NCBI GenBank assembly: GCA_023396415.1
Contig: JAEWWJ010000035.1
Span: 1 to 41,961, forward strand
Length of the DNA stretch: 41,961 bases
Source of the DNA: Bacteroidota bacterium
GTDB lineage: Bacteria; Bacteroidota; Bacteroidia; Bacteroidales; F082
Direction of reading: 5' to 3'
In this document: positions 34,556-41,961 of the stretch, one piece after another
Numbering within the stretch: position 1 is the first letter of the stretch
Layout of the letters: every line of letters begins with the position of its first letter
Translations under genes and position numbers: made by a program
Notes under the pieces: generated by a model
Database searches by the model: none
What the model was told of the DNA's origin: nothing
Seen by the model: the letters and a program-made list of their open reading frames with translations, nothing else

Positions 34556-34573
34556 GAAAAATGAGTAGGATAA

Positions 34574-34606
34574 AACAAAAAAGGTTGCCCGAAAACGAAC
34601 AACCTT
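34574..34606 (-). terminator. Terminator of tRNA-Ala (possibly bidirectional)
   Basis: AAGGTTG (34581-34587) pairs with CAACCTT (34600-34606) across a 12-nt loop. On the minus strand it is followed by TTTTGTTTT just past the tRNA 3' end. On the + strand it follows the DUF721 stop by 25 nt with a shorter T-stretch. Confidence 0.75.
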
Positions 34607-34611
34607 ATTTG

Positions 34612-34685
34612 TGGAGAATAACGGAATCGAACCGATGACCTTTTGACTGCCAGTCAAACGCTCTAGCCAACTGAGCTAATTCCCC
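34612..34685 (-). tRNA. tRNA-Ala, anticodon GGC
   Basis: On the minus strand 74 nt form a cloverleaf. The acceptor GGGGAAT pairs with ATTCTCC and contains the G3-U70 pair, the alanine identity element; the discriminator is A. The D-arm is GCTC/GAGC. The anticodon stem TTTGA/TCAAA holds loop CTGGCAG, giving GGC (reads GCC). The T-arm is ATCGG-TTCGATT-CCGTT, where the second pair is a U-U mismatch. CCA is not encoded. Confidence 0.93.
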
Positions 34686-34696
34686 GTTTGAGGCGG

Positions 34697-34727
34697 CAAA
34701 AATAAAAAAATTGCTTGACGTGTACAA
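34697..34727 (-). promoter_or_regulatory. Promoter of tRNA-Ala
   Basis: On the minus strand TTG (34727-34725), a 20-nt spacer and TATTTTTG (34704-34697) fit the consensus; the box ends 11 nt before the tRNA 5' end. Confidence 0.75.
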
Positions 34728-34758
34728 CATTTATAAAAATTATCCTCAAGCAAAAGTG

Positions 34759-34766
34759 TATTTTTG
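34759..34766 (+). promoter_or_regulatory. -7-like element directly before thpR
   Basis: TATTTTTG matches TAnnTTTG but ends only 4 nt before ATG 34771, implying a leaderless transcript if used. No TTG at the usual distance. Confidence 0.4.
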
Positions 34767-34770
34767 AACA

Positions 34771-35343
34771 ATGAAACGACTTTTTATCGCTATTCACTTT
34801 CAGGCCGCGCCTGAGCTGAGTGAATTACTTGAAAATCTTGCCCGAAAGTTGAAGCACGAACGCATCAACTGGGTGCAGCCTGGCAATTTGCATCTTACCC
34901 TAAAATTCATTGGCGAAACTGCCGATGAGCGCATCAACGACATTGTAACGGTGATGCAACAAGCAGCTGATAATCAAAATAAATTCGCGTTTAATTTGGA
35001 TAAAATCGGCATTTTCGGTAGCAGCTACAACCCCCGTGTGCTGTGGATTGGAAGTATGGAAACTGTACCACAAATGCTTATCCTTGCCAACACCATCTTG
35101 GATGGGTGCGATGCCATCGGTTTTCCACGCGACCGACAAAATTTTGTGCCTCACCTTACCCTTGGGCGCATCAAAGGATTGAATGATAAAAAGTTTTTTC
35201 AACAGGTGATGCAGAAAATCCCACAACAACATTTTCAACAGTCGGAAGTGAACGAAATCAGGCTCTACGAAAGTATCTTACGTAAAGAGGGTCCCATTTA
35301 TGTGGTTCAAAAGACGGTTACTTTGAACGATTTGAAGATTTGA
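34771..35343 (+). CDS. thpR: RNA 2',3'-cyclic phosphodiesterase (LigT/ThpR)
   Basis: A 190-residue 2H phosphoesterase that opens 2',3'-cyclic phosphate ends on RNA; some members also ligate tRNA halves in vitro. Both catalytic HxT motifs are present: His41-Leu-Thr43 in NLHLTLKFIGE and His128-Leu-Thr130 in FVPHLTLGRIK. The N-terminus MKRLFIAIHF is typical. It stands alone, divergent from tRNA-Ala and convergent with the racemase/OSBS gene. Confidence 0.92.
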   Translation: MKRLFIAIHFQAAPELSELLENLARKLKHERINWVQPGNLHLTLKFIGETADERINDIVTVMQQAADNQNKFAFNLDKIGIFGSSYNPRVLWIGSMETVPQMLILANTILDGCDAIGFPRDRQNFVPHLTLGRIKGLNDKKFFQQVMQKIPQQHFQQSEVNEIRLYESILRKEGPIYVVQKTVTLNDLKI

Positions 35344-35409
35344 GGGATTTGAAAAATTGAAAACGACTGATCAAATTTGCTGACCTTATCAATGCCAACA
35401 GTTAAAACT

Positions 35410-36519
35410 TCAAGCTTTAACCACCAGCTTTCTCAGGGTAACAGCTTCGAGTGCCTTTTGGTTTACGGTTACACCTATTCCGCTTTGGGTGGGCACTTCC
35501 ATGGTTCCATCTTTGTCAACAACAAATTCGGGTTCAACAATATCACGTTTGTAATAGCGATTGCTGGCAGAAATATCGCCCGGAAGGATGAAGTTGGGCA
35601 GTGAGGCCAAAGCAACATTTCCGGCCCTTCCAATACCCGATTCCAACATTCCCCCATGCCAAACAGGGATATGTTTTGCGGCACAATAATCATGGATTAA
35701 TTTCGATTCAGTAAAACCACCCACTCTTCCTGGTTTGATGTTGATGATACGACAACTTTCCAGCGCAAGGGCTGCGCGGGTATCAGCCAATGAATGGATG
35801 CTTTCGTCCAAACAAAGGTCTGTTTTGAGTTGTTTTTGTAAAAGTGAGTGTTCAAAAATATCATCATAGCCCAAAGGTTGTTCGATGAGCAACAATCCAT
35901 AATCTTCCATTTTTTTAAAAACATCAGCTTGTTCAAGGGTATAAGCCGAATTGGCATCCACTTGAAGCATCAATTGCGGATAGGCTTTGCGCAAGGCTTT
36001 AATAAATTGCAGGTCAAAGCCGGGTGCAATCTTAATTTTAACGCGCTTGTATCCCTCCAGAAGATACCCTTCAACTTTTTCGAGCAATTTGTCTGTGGAT
36101 TCCTGAATACCGATGCTCACACCCACTTCAATGCGATCTCTTGTACCGCCCAAGAGCTTCGAAAGGGATTGCTTTTGTGTTTTTGCGAAGGCGTCCCACA
36201 GGGCCGCCTCCAAACCTGCTTTTGCCATCCTGTGGCCGCGAACGCCTTGGTAAGCAGTAATAGCTTCGTCAATGCTGTGGATATCTTTGCCCAACACAGC
36301 CGGAATAAGAAAATCATTCAGAATGTGCCAAGCTGTTTGAACCGTTTCGTAGGAATAGAATGGAGTTCCTTCGGCAACCGATTCGCCCCAGCCGGTTACA
36401 CCTTCGGCATCCACACGCACAATGATGTGCTCTTCATCATGCTCAGTACCCATACTGGTTACAAATGGACTTACCAATTCCATTTTGATGTGACGCAATT
36501 CAATTTGTTCAATACGCAT
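35410..36519 (-). CDS. menC: Enolase-superfamily o-succinylbenzoate synthase / N-succinylamino acid racemase
   Basis: A 369-residue MR-subgroup enolase-superfamily enzyme. The catalytic residues are in place: Lys161 and Lys163 (KIK), metal ligands Asp188 (LQVDANSAYT), Glu213 (LIEQPL), Asp238 (LCLDESI) and Lys262 (IINIKPGRVGG), almost at the numbers of the Amycolatopsis NSAR/OSBS. The segment VWHGGMLESGIGRAGN is typical of that group. Family members make OSB for menaquinone, racemise N-succinylamino acids, or do both. No other men gene is here. The upstream gene on the same strand is an M14 carboxypeptidase 30 nt away, which favours an amino-acid role. The gene symbol follows the homology only. 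Confidence 0.82.
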   Translation of the reverse strand: MRIEQIELRHIKMELVSPFVTSMGTEHDEEHIIVRVDAEGVTGWGESVAEGTPFYSYETVQTAWHILNDFLIPAVLGKDIHSIDEAITAYQGVRGHRMAKAGLEAALWDAFAKTQKQSLSKLLGGTRDRIEVGVSIGIQESTDKLLEKVEGYLLEGYKRVKIKIAPGFDLQFIKALRKAYPQLMLQVDANSAYTLEQADVFKKMEDYGLLLIEQPLGYDDIFEHSLLQKQLKTDLCLDESIHSLADTRAALALESCRIINIKPGRVGGFTESKLIHDYCAAKHIPVWHGGMLESGIGRAGNVALASLPNFILPGDISASNRYYKRDIVEPEFVVDKDGTMEVPTQSGIGVTVNQKALEAVTLRKLVVKA

Positions 36520-36549
36520 GAAAGGTTGAAATTTAAGGTTTTATGAAGG

Positions 36550-38031
36550 TTATTTTTTTGTGCCCACAACCCTTAGAACCGGATAAAAAGTTTCGGCTTT
36601 CAACATTGAAGCAAATGAGGGATAGGTTACCAAACCCAGCATTGACTTGGGTTCTAAGGCAATCACCATCATTTTTCCTTTAAGGTGATGGCAAGGATAA
36701 AACACATAATCATCTGCATTGAAATTGGAGGAAACGGCTTGTCTTTCGACAATGGCATCTGCAACCAATTCATCTTCAAAATCAATGGAATCAATTGCAT
36801 GAACAAAATACCGTTCGATATCAATGTCGTTGCGCACCGCAAATGCTTCTTGAGGCAAGGCTTGGCGTTCGGCCCATTGAAGCAAATCAGGCTGATTTTT
36901 TGGGATGAGATACCCCAAAGGTTGCTCCACATCGGTAAATGCCTTCACCACCGGACGGTAATCCTCAACCATCACAAGGGTGTCGTGGCCGCTGCGGTAC
37001 GAATAAAGCGGAAGCGCCAAAACACTGCCGTTGCCGATGTGCTTCGCTTGAAGCGCCACTTTAAGTCCGGGCTGGGGTTGAAGTGTTTTTGAACGTTCGT
37101 TTGCTACCGTGTTGAGGATGGTTTCTTTGTTTTGAGCTACAAAAAGCAGCAACGATTTCATCCCCTCCATTTGACTTTGTGCGCGAAAACTGAGGTTTTC
37201 TGCGTACATATCGCTGCCATTCATCCCTTCTTGAATGAAGGACAAGCTTTGCTGGATGCCGAAACTTTGTCGCCCATCGTTGATGTCGAAGGTGCTGTGA
37301 CGGAAATAATCAAGCTGTGGCGGCCCGCCCGGACAATACACAAAAGAGCTGTAACCCATGCCGTTGAGCCGTTTCATGATGAAAGGCAACGTCTCTTGCT
37401 CGGAAAAAGTACGCAACGAAGAAGCTACATTCGGGTTGGTGCAATTGCCTAGAGCTACGGCTGTGTTTTTGCGGTAACCGTATTGCTGCCAAGCCTCGCC
37501 AAAGGGTGAATATTCATGTACATCGAGGGTAACCTCGAAGAGGTATTGATCGAAAAAGCGATGCAAAGCCTGCGTTTCAGGCTCGCTGAGTATAAGGTGG
37601 TTGCGGTTGAGGTCGGCACCATTGGCATTGCGTCTATGGTTGATTTCGCTGCCATCGGGGTTCATTTGTGGGAGGATGGCTACGTCCATTTTGGTGAGCA
37701 GATCGCTGTTTTCGGGCTGCAAAAGCCAATCGGCCAGCAGTAGGGAGGCTTCTTTCCCGCTTTGCTCATTGCCATGCTGTTGTGCAAAAATCAACACCTT
37801 TATTTTGCTTGCATCGGCTCCAAAAGCTGTTTTAGAAAACTTCATGGCCACCAAATTTCTGCCTTGGGTGGTTGTACCAATGATTTCGTTGTTTAACACA
37901 TCAGAAGATTGGTCGAGCAGTTGTATTTTTTCTTGAAGTTCGCCATAAGAAGTAATGTAAGATTGCGACAATAAGGGGTTTGAAGCCATCGCAACAAAGA
38001 TCAACACCAATAGAAAAGAATTTTTTTTCAT
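36550..38031 (-). CDS. Secreted M14-family zinc carboxypeptidase
   Basis: A 493-residue peptidase with signal peptide MKKNSFLLVLIFVAMASNPLLSQ. The M14 domain (about 30-310) has zinc ligands His86 and Glu89 (QQHGNEQSG) and His172 (LDVHEY), the substrate-binding Arg143 (GADLNRNH) and PQMNPDGSE. The catalytic Glu is probably the one in SFIQEGMNGSD. About 320-493 is a C-terminal region without a domain I recognise (MVEDYRPVVKAF, LGLVTYPSFASML). It has no T9SS sorting domain, so a periplasmic location is likely. It is first in an operon with the racemase/OSBS gene. Confidence 0.88.
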   Translation of the reverse strand: MKKNSFLLVLIFVAMASNPLLSQSYITSYGELQEKIQLLDQSSDVLNNEIIGTTTQGRNLVAMKFSKTAFGADASKIKVLIFAQQHGNEQSGKEASLLLADWLLQPENSDLLTKMDVAILPQMNPDGSEINHRRNANGADLNRNHLILSEPETQALHRFFDQYLFEVTLDVHEYSPFGEAWQQYGYRKNTAVALGNCTNPNVASSLRTFSEQETLPFIMKRLNGMGYSSFVYCPGGPPQLDYFRHSTFDINDGRQSFGIQQSLSFIQEGMNGSDMYAENLSFRAQSQMEGMKSLLLFVAQNKETILNTVANERSKTLQPQPGLKVALQAKHIGNGSVLALPLYSYRSGHDTLVMVEDYRPVVKAFTDVEQPLGYLIPKNQPDLLQWAERQALPQEAFAVRNDIDIERYFVHAIDSIDFEDELVADAIVERQAVSSNFNADDYVFYPCHHLKGKMMVIALEPKSMLGLVTYPSFASMLKAETFYPVLRVVGTKK

Positions 38032-38233
38032 AAGATCAAATCATTGAAAATAAAACTGTTGATTGTCGTTTGATAGTGGCAGTTTCATAAGAAAACGCTT
38101 TTCTCAGGCATCTGCGCCAAACCAAATCAACCAAAGCAGCAGCGAAGGTAAATTGTTTTTCAGCACCTTGTTGCTCATTCAATTGTTTTTTTGATGTGAA
38201 ATGGAGGTGTTGCCAAAGACCGATGAATGACCT

Positions 38234-39295
38234 TTAGCCATCAATCACTCCGCTGCCCAAACAATAGTTTTCGGTGGGATGATACAACACGCCAAACTGG
38301 CCTGGAGCAACACCTGAAATAGCTGTAGGAGAATAGATTACCACCTTTTCGTTTTCAATTTTGAGGGTGCCGTGGTTAAAGTCAGGCTGATGTCTGATTT
38401 TAAAACGCACCTCCATTTCGGAAGTAAGCACAAATGAAGGATGCAGCAGTTGCACATCAGTCAATGGAATTTCATGGCGGTATTGCGCAATAGGATCGTA
38501 TCCGTTGGAAACATAAACAATGTTTTCGTTGATGTCTTTTTGCACCACAAACCAAGGACCTCCGCTCAAACCCAATCCTTTGCGTTGACCGATGGTATGA
38601 AACCAAAATCCCTTGTGCTTTCCCAATATTTTGCCGGTTTCAAACTCAACAATCCGGCCTTCTTTTTCGCCTGTATAGCGACGGATAAAGTCGTTGTAGT
38701 TCACTTTTCCAAGAAAACAAATTCCTTGACTATCAGGTCTATGCGCACTTGGTAGTCGCATTTTTTCGGCCAATGAACGCACCTCAGGTTTGAGCAGTCC
38801 GCCAACAGGAAACATCAGTTTTGAAAGCTGCGGATAGGTGATATGCGATAGAAAATAGGTTTGGTCTTTAACAGGATCAGCAGCGGTGCCAAGAAAAAAT
38901 CCTTGTTCGTTTTCAATCACTTGCGCGTAATGTCCTGTCGAAATCTTATCAAACTGGTTGCCGAAACGCTCCTCAAAGGCACCAAATTTAATCATGCGGT
39001 TGCACATCACATCGGGATTGGGTGTGAGGCCTTTCTTTACTGCATCAATGGTGTAGGCCACCACGCTTTCCCAATATTCTTTGTGAAGGTCAACAATCAC
39101 AAAATGACAATCGTATTTATGCGCGATATAGGAGGTGATTTCAACGTCTTCTTCCGAAGGGCAATCTACAAAACCCGGCGTGTCTTCCATCCCAATTTTG
39201 ATGTAAAAAATCACCGGCTCATAGCCTTGCTCGCGGAGTAAAGGAATGGTAACAGAGCTGTCAACGCCGCCCGAAACCAATGAAGCTATTTCCAT
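38234..39295 (-). CDS. mnmA: tRNA 2-thiouridine(34) synthase MnmA
   Basis: Puts sulfur on U34 of Lys, Glu and Gln tRNAs. The 353 residues have the PP-loop ATP motif SGGVDSS (8-14), the catalytic Cys98 in NPDVMCNRMIKFG, FDKISTGHYAQV, DQTYFLSHI, the second Cys193 in SQGICFLGKVNYNDFI and the C-terminal HTIGQRKGLGLSGGPWFVV region. The start is close to the PP-loop, as usual for the short form. It is a stand-alone gene, with about 200 nt between it and the M14 gene. Confidence 0.93.
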   Translation of the reverse strand: MEIASLVSGGVDSSVTIPLLREQGYEPVIFYIKIGMEDTPGFVDCPSEEDVEITSYIAHKYDCHFVIVDLHKEYWESVVAYTIDAVKKGLTPNPDVMCNRMIKFGAFEERFGNQFDKISTGHYAQVIENEQGFFLGTAADPVKDQTYFLSHITYPQLSKLMFPVGGLLKPEVRSLAEKMRLPSAHRPDSQGICFLGKVNYNDFIRRYTGEKEGRIVEFETGKILGKHKGFWFHTIGQRKGLGLSGGPWFVVQKDINENIVYVSNGYDPIAQYRHEIPLTDVQLLHPSFVLTSEMEVRFKIRHQPDFNHGTLKIENEKVVIYSPTAISGVAPGQFGVLYHPTENYCLGSGVIDG

Positions 39296-39419
39296 AATAT
39301 TAAAATATGCCGCAAAGATGAGAATTTTTTTTGACGGCAGATGTTGCGGTAAGCGACCACCATTTGTGCTATTGTTAGCTTTTTCACATCTGATTTTACA
39401 AAAAACGGTAGAACTGTTT

Positions 39420-39427
39420 TACCTTTG
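39420..39427 (+). promoter_or_regulatory. -7 promoter element for kbl
   Basis: TACCTTTG matches TAnnTTTG. From it the leader to ATG 39511 would be about 75 nt, or near zero to the in-frame ATG at 39436. Confidence 0.45.
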
Positions 39428-39510
39428 GTGATTCAATGAAATGCTTCCGGCAGCGGCTGGGAGTAGGTGTTTTTCTGAATTTATTTATTATCAACACTAA
39501 CGATATCAAT

Positions 39511-40698
39511 ATGTACGGCAAATTGCAACAATTTCTTCAACAAGAGCTTTCGTCCATCCGCGAAGCCGGATTATACAAAAACGAACGGATCATTGTCAGT
39601 CCACAGAATGCTGAAATCACGCTCGAAAGCGGCCAAAAGGTGCTCAATTTTTGTGCTAACAATTATTTGGGACTTTCCGATCATCCGGCACTGATACAGG
39701 CGGCCAAAGAAGCCCTTGATTCACATGGTTATGGCATGAGTTCGGTACGTTTCATCTGCGGAACGCAAGACTTGCACAAAACGCTTGAACAAAAAATCGC
39801 CGAGTTTTTTGGAACCGAAGACACCATCCTTTACGCGGCAGCTTTCGATGCCAATGGCGGAATTTTTGAACCACTTTTTGGTGAGGAAGATGCCATCATC
39901 TCCGATTCGCTCAACCATGCTTCTATCATTGACGGGGTTCGTTTGAGCAAGGCCAAACGTTACCGATATGCCAATGCCGATATGGCCGACCTCGAAGAAC
40001 AGCTAAAAGCAGCACAGGAACAGCGTTTCAGAATTATTGTCACTGATGGCGTTTTCTCTATGGATGGTAACGTGGCACCCATGGACAAGATCAACGCCTT
40101 GGCGCACAAATACGATGCGTTGGTGATGGTGGATGAATGTCACTCAGCCGGAGTGGTGGGCGAAACCGGACGCGGTGTAACTGAACTGTTCAACATTCGT
40201 GGCGAGGTGGATGTGATTACCGGAACTTTAGGCAAAGCCTTCGGCGGTGCTATTGGTGGATTTACCACTGGAAGAAAAGAAATTATTGAGCTGCTGCGTC
40301 AGCGTTCGCGGCCCTACCTTTTCTCTAACTCATTGCCACCGGTGGTGGTAAATGCTGGCATCAAAATGTTTGATATGATGAGCGAAACCTCCGAGTTGCA
40401 AGACAAATTGCACACCAATACTGCTTATTTCATGGAGAAGATGACAGCAGCAGGATTCGATATAAAGCCAACAAAATCAGCTATTTGCGCTGTGATGCTT
40501 TACGATGCCAAACTTTCGCAAGAAATGGCTTCGCAGTTGCTTGAGGAAGGTATTTATGTCATTGGCTTTTATTTTCCGGTGGTGCCAAAAGGACAAGCCA
40601 GAATCAGGGTTCAGATTTCTGCCGCCCACGAAATGGAGCATCTCAACAAGGCCATTGCCGCTTTCACCAAAGTGGGCAAAGCTTTGGGCGTGATTTAA
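39511..40698 (+). CDS. kbl: Glycine C-acetyltransferase (2-amino-3-ketobutyrate CoA ligase)
   Basis: PLP enzyme of the alpha-oxoamine synthase family; with threonine dehydrogenase it converts threonine to glycine and acetyl-CoA. The 395 residues include LNFCANNYLGLSDHPALI, GYGMSSVRFICGTQDLHKTLE, SDSLNHASIIDG, the PLP-contacting DECHSAG and the Schiff-base Lys242 in GTLGKAFGGA. ATG 39511 (MYGKLQQFL) is chosen because it matches the family start; an in-frame ATG at 39436 would add 25 hydrophobic residues of no known function. The usual partner tdh is not adjacent. A terminator follows. Confidence 0.95.
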   Translation: MYGKLQQFLQQELSSIREAGLYKNERIIVSPQNAEITLESGQKVLNFCANNYLGLSDHPALIQAAKEALDSHGYGMSSVRFICGTQDLHKTLEQKIAEFFGTEDTILYAAAFDANGGIFEPLFGEEDAIISDSLNHASIIDGVRLSKAKRYRYANADMADLEEQLKAAQEQRFRIIVTDGVFSMDGNVAPMDKINALAHKYDALVMVDECHSAGVVGETGRGVTELFNIRGEVDVITGTLGKAFGGAIGGFTTGRKEIIELLRQRSRPYLFSNSLPPVVVNAGIKMFDMMSETSELQDKLHTNTAYFMEKMTAAGFDIKPTKSAICAVMLYDAKLSQEMASQLLEEGIYVIGFYFPVVPKGQARIRVQISAAHEMEHLNKAIAAFTKVGKALGVI

Positions 40699-40717
40699 AC
40701 AAGGTGTTTAAAAACAT

Positions 40718-40753
40718 AAAAAAGACGACCTCTCAGGAGATCGTCTTTTTTTT
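40718..40753 (+). terminator. Bidirectional terminator between kbl and the T9SS cargo gene
   Basis: AAAAAAGACGA (40718-40728) pairs with TCGTCTTTTTT (40741-40751), with an inner TCT/AGA extension, and T-runs on both strands. It lies 19 nt after the kbl stop and 22 nt after the convergent gene's end. Confidence 0.88.
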
Positions 40754-40774
40754 AATCCAAAAGGTTTTTAAAAC

Positions 40775-41875
40775 CTATTCGGTGATCACCATGCGGTTGC
40801 TCAACAATTGTCCGTTGGCATTGAGGGTGTAAAAATATACGCCTTTGGCCAGGCCGGTAGCGTTAAAATCAATGCTGTGATTGCCTTTCAGCATATCGCG
40901 ATTGACCAGAGTGGCTACTTCGCTGCCCATTTGGTTGTACACTTTTAGGCTTACTAACCCATCAGTAGGCAAATGAAAACTGATTTTTGTTGTTCCTGCA
41001 AAAGGATTAGGAACGTTATTTCCCAAGCGAAGGGCGTTTTTGTCGGCGTTGAGGTCGGTCAACGAGGTGAACAAATCAAAGTATTTTTGTTCGGCTTCGG
41101 CAAGGGCAGTCATCATTGCGGCTTCGTCAGCTCCCAAAGAGAAGGCATAATAAACATCAACCGATTGGCCGGGGGCTAAAGTAATCGGCGCTTGAGCGGT
41201 AACAGTAACAGGCCCGTCAAAAGTGGTAGAAATATACTGTGGCATCAAAGCTCCGGCAGTCATTTTTCCCCAATAATAGGCATCAGCGGTATAATCGTCG
41301 AACCACTCAAAAGATTGCAATGAGGTGAGGCCTGCCGAGAGCAATTTCATGCCCATCGTAACACCAGCGCCGCGATGAAAACGCGTCACATTGGTGGTAC
41401 TGTTGTAGGTGGTGGTATCAAAGCCATACTCACCTTGAATTTCAGGAATGATATCCAAACCGATAATAGCATCCACGGCAGCAGCGTCGGTGTTGGTAAC
41501 GTTGAATTTCAACACGGTGAAGGCTTTGTTGGTCCAGCCATAGGCGTTCAATTTCACAATCACATTTGGAGGAAGATTGGAGTAGGTATTGTCATACGAA
41601 CCGTAAATTTCGAAATCGCCCCAAAGTGGCGGCTCAACCAAAACGGTGGGTTCATGCTCTTCGGCATCGTTGGTATAGTCGAAAACAGCGGTTTCACCGG
41701 TTCCAACAAGGATAGAGGCGCGTTGCAGATGGCGAACATCATCAGGCGTAAAAAGACGAATCCTTCCGTAACCGTTCACGATAACTTCCATTGCACCGGT
41801 GTTAAAATCGGCCTGTGCAAAAAGGGAGCCTGCACCAAACAACATAAGAAATGAAAAGAAGTAGAATTTTTTCAT
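40775..41875 (-). CDS. Secreted protein of unknown function with T9SS C-terminal sorting domain
   Basis: A 366-residue protein. The signal peptide is MKKFYFFSFLMLFGAGSLFAQ. The central part (about 25-275) is beta-rich with Asn/Thr-rich strands (FKVLKFNV-like, VIVKLNAYGWTN, LAPGQSVDVYYAFSLG). It begins with a segment resembling a receptor or cell-surface domain (MEVIVNGYGRIRLFTPDDV), but I do not recognise a family. About 285-366 is a type A sorting domain: LGNNVPNPFAGTTKISFHLP, VYNQMGSEVATLVN, GVYFYTLNANGQLLSNRMVI. The protein is expected at the cell surface or outside. It is convergent with kbl. Confidence 0.85.
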   Translation of the reverse strand: MKKFYFFSFLMLFGAGSLFAQADFNTGAMEVIVNGYGRIRLFTPDDVRHLQRASILVGTGETAVFDYTNDAEEHEPTVLVEPPLWGDFEIYGSYDNTYSNLPPNVIVKLNAYGWTNKAFTVLKFNVTNTDAAAVDAIIGLDIIPEIQGEYGFDTTTYNSTTNVTRFHRGAGVTMGMKLLSAGLTSLQSFEWFDDYTADAYYWGKMTAGALMPQYISTTFDGPVTVTAQAPITLAPGQSVDVYYAFSLGADEAAMMTALAEAEQKYFDLFTSLTDLNADKNALRLGNNVPNPFAGTTKISFHLPTDGLVSLKVYNQMGSEVATLVNRDMLKGNHSIDFNATGLAKGVYFYTLNANGQLLSNRMVITE

Positions 41876-41916
41876 AGAATGATTTTTTTAAGTGATGGAA
41901 TAAGTTTAATCAATGT

Positions 41917-41948
41917 CAAAATTAGTATAGTTTTCGACTAAAGACAAA
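41917..41948 (-). promoter_or_regulatory. Promoter of the T9SS cargo gene
   Basis: On the minus strand TTTG (41948-41945), a 20-nt spacer and TAATTTTG (41924-41917) match the consensus well. The box ends 41 nt before ATG 41875. Confidence 0.7.
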
Positions 41949-41961
41949 TAAAATTGTGTTT

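Noticed and set aside
2242..34685. tRNA genes as attachment sites of a mobile island
   Set aside because: No integrase, no repeated tRNA 3' end and only housekeeping neighbours.
35848..36546. 232-codon + strand frame across the racemase gene
   Set aside because: Antisense shadow of an enzyme with all catalytic residues on the other strand.
1..41961. CRISPR arrays, defence islands, prophage or biosynthetic clusters
   Set aside because: No regularly spaced repeats and no matching genes on either strand.

Overview
The window is a stretch of chromosome from a member of the Bacteroidota, probably Bacteroidales-like; family and genus cannot be fixed from it. Four things point there: the promoter -7 motif TAnnTTTG, often with TTG about 20 nt upstream; start codons without clear Shine-Dalgarno sequences; type IX secretion (T9SS) parts and cargo (PorQ and three proteins with type A C-terminal sorting domains); and family versions and gene orders typical of the phylum (prs-rplY-pth, DUF3098-uppP-truB-queA, gcvH-vanZ-tonB).

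Layout. 1-458: end of an IS4-type transposase cut by the window edge. 711-2088: an OmpA-type lipoprotein gene broken by an in-frame stop, then a small outer-membrane barrel. 2242-2313: tRNA-Arg(CCT). 2378-5440 (-): transaldolase and MetG, with LD-carboxypeptidase and YraN divergent from metG. 6843-9397: a T9SS-exported amidase convergent with a type II NADH dehydrogenase. 9809-12934: a soluble hybrid histidine kinase and an Omp85-like barrel. 13089-17112: topA, a degenerate arginase-fold protein and a DUF2007 protein. 17274-21896: a TolC-type protein, then DUF3098, uppP, truB and queA. 22056-25835: glyS convergent with prs-rplY-pth. 26248-27783: gcvH, vanZ, tonB. 27857-27954: intergenic heptamer repeats. 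27974-30633 (-): a lipocalin-like lipoprotein coupled to a TonB-dependent receptor. 30885-34555: a DUF1028 T9SS cargo protein, porQ, recF and a DUF721 gene. 34612-34685: tRNA-Ala(GGC). 34771-40698: thpR, an enolase-superfamily racemase/OSBS with an M14 carboxypeptidase, mnmA and kbl. 40775-41875 (-): another T9SS cargo protein.

Most of the content is housekeeping (translation, tRNA modification, envelope recycling, DNA replication and repair) mixed with envelope and secretion genes. TonB could energise the receptor, and PorQ belongs to the machinery that would export the three sorting-domain proteins, although the rest of the T9SS lies elsewhere. I found no CRISPR array, prophage, integrase or defence island, and no clear case of a wholly undescribed system. 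The items most worth a second look are the nonsense-interrupted OmpA gene, the arginase-fold protein lacking several metal ligands, the heptamer repeats upstream of tonB's neighbour, the lipoprotein/receptor pair, and the racemase/M14 peptidase pair.
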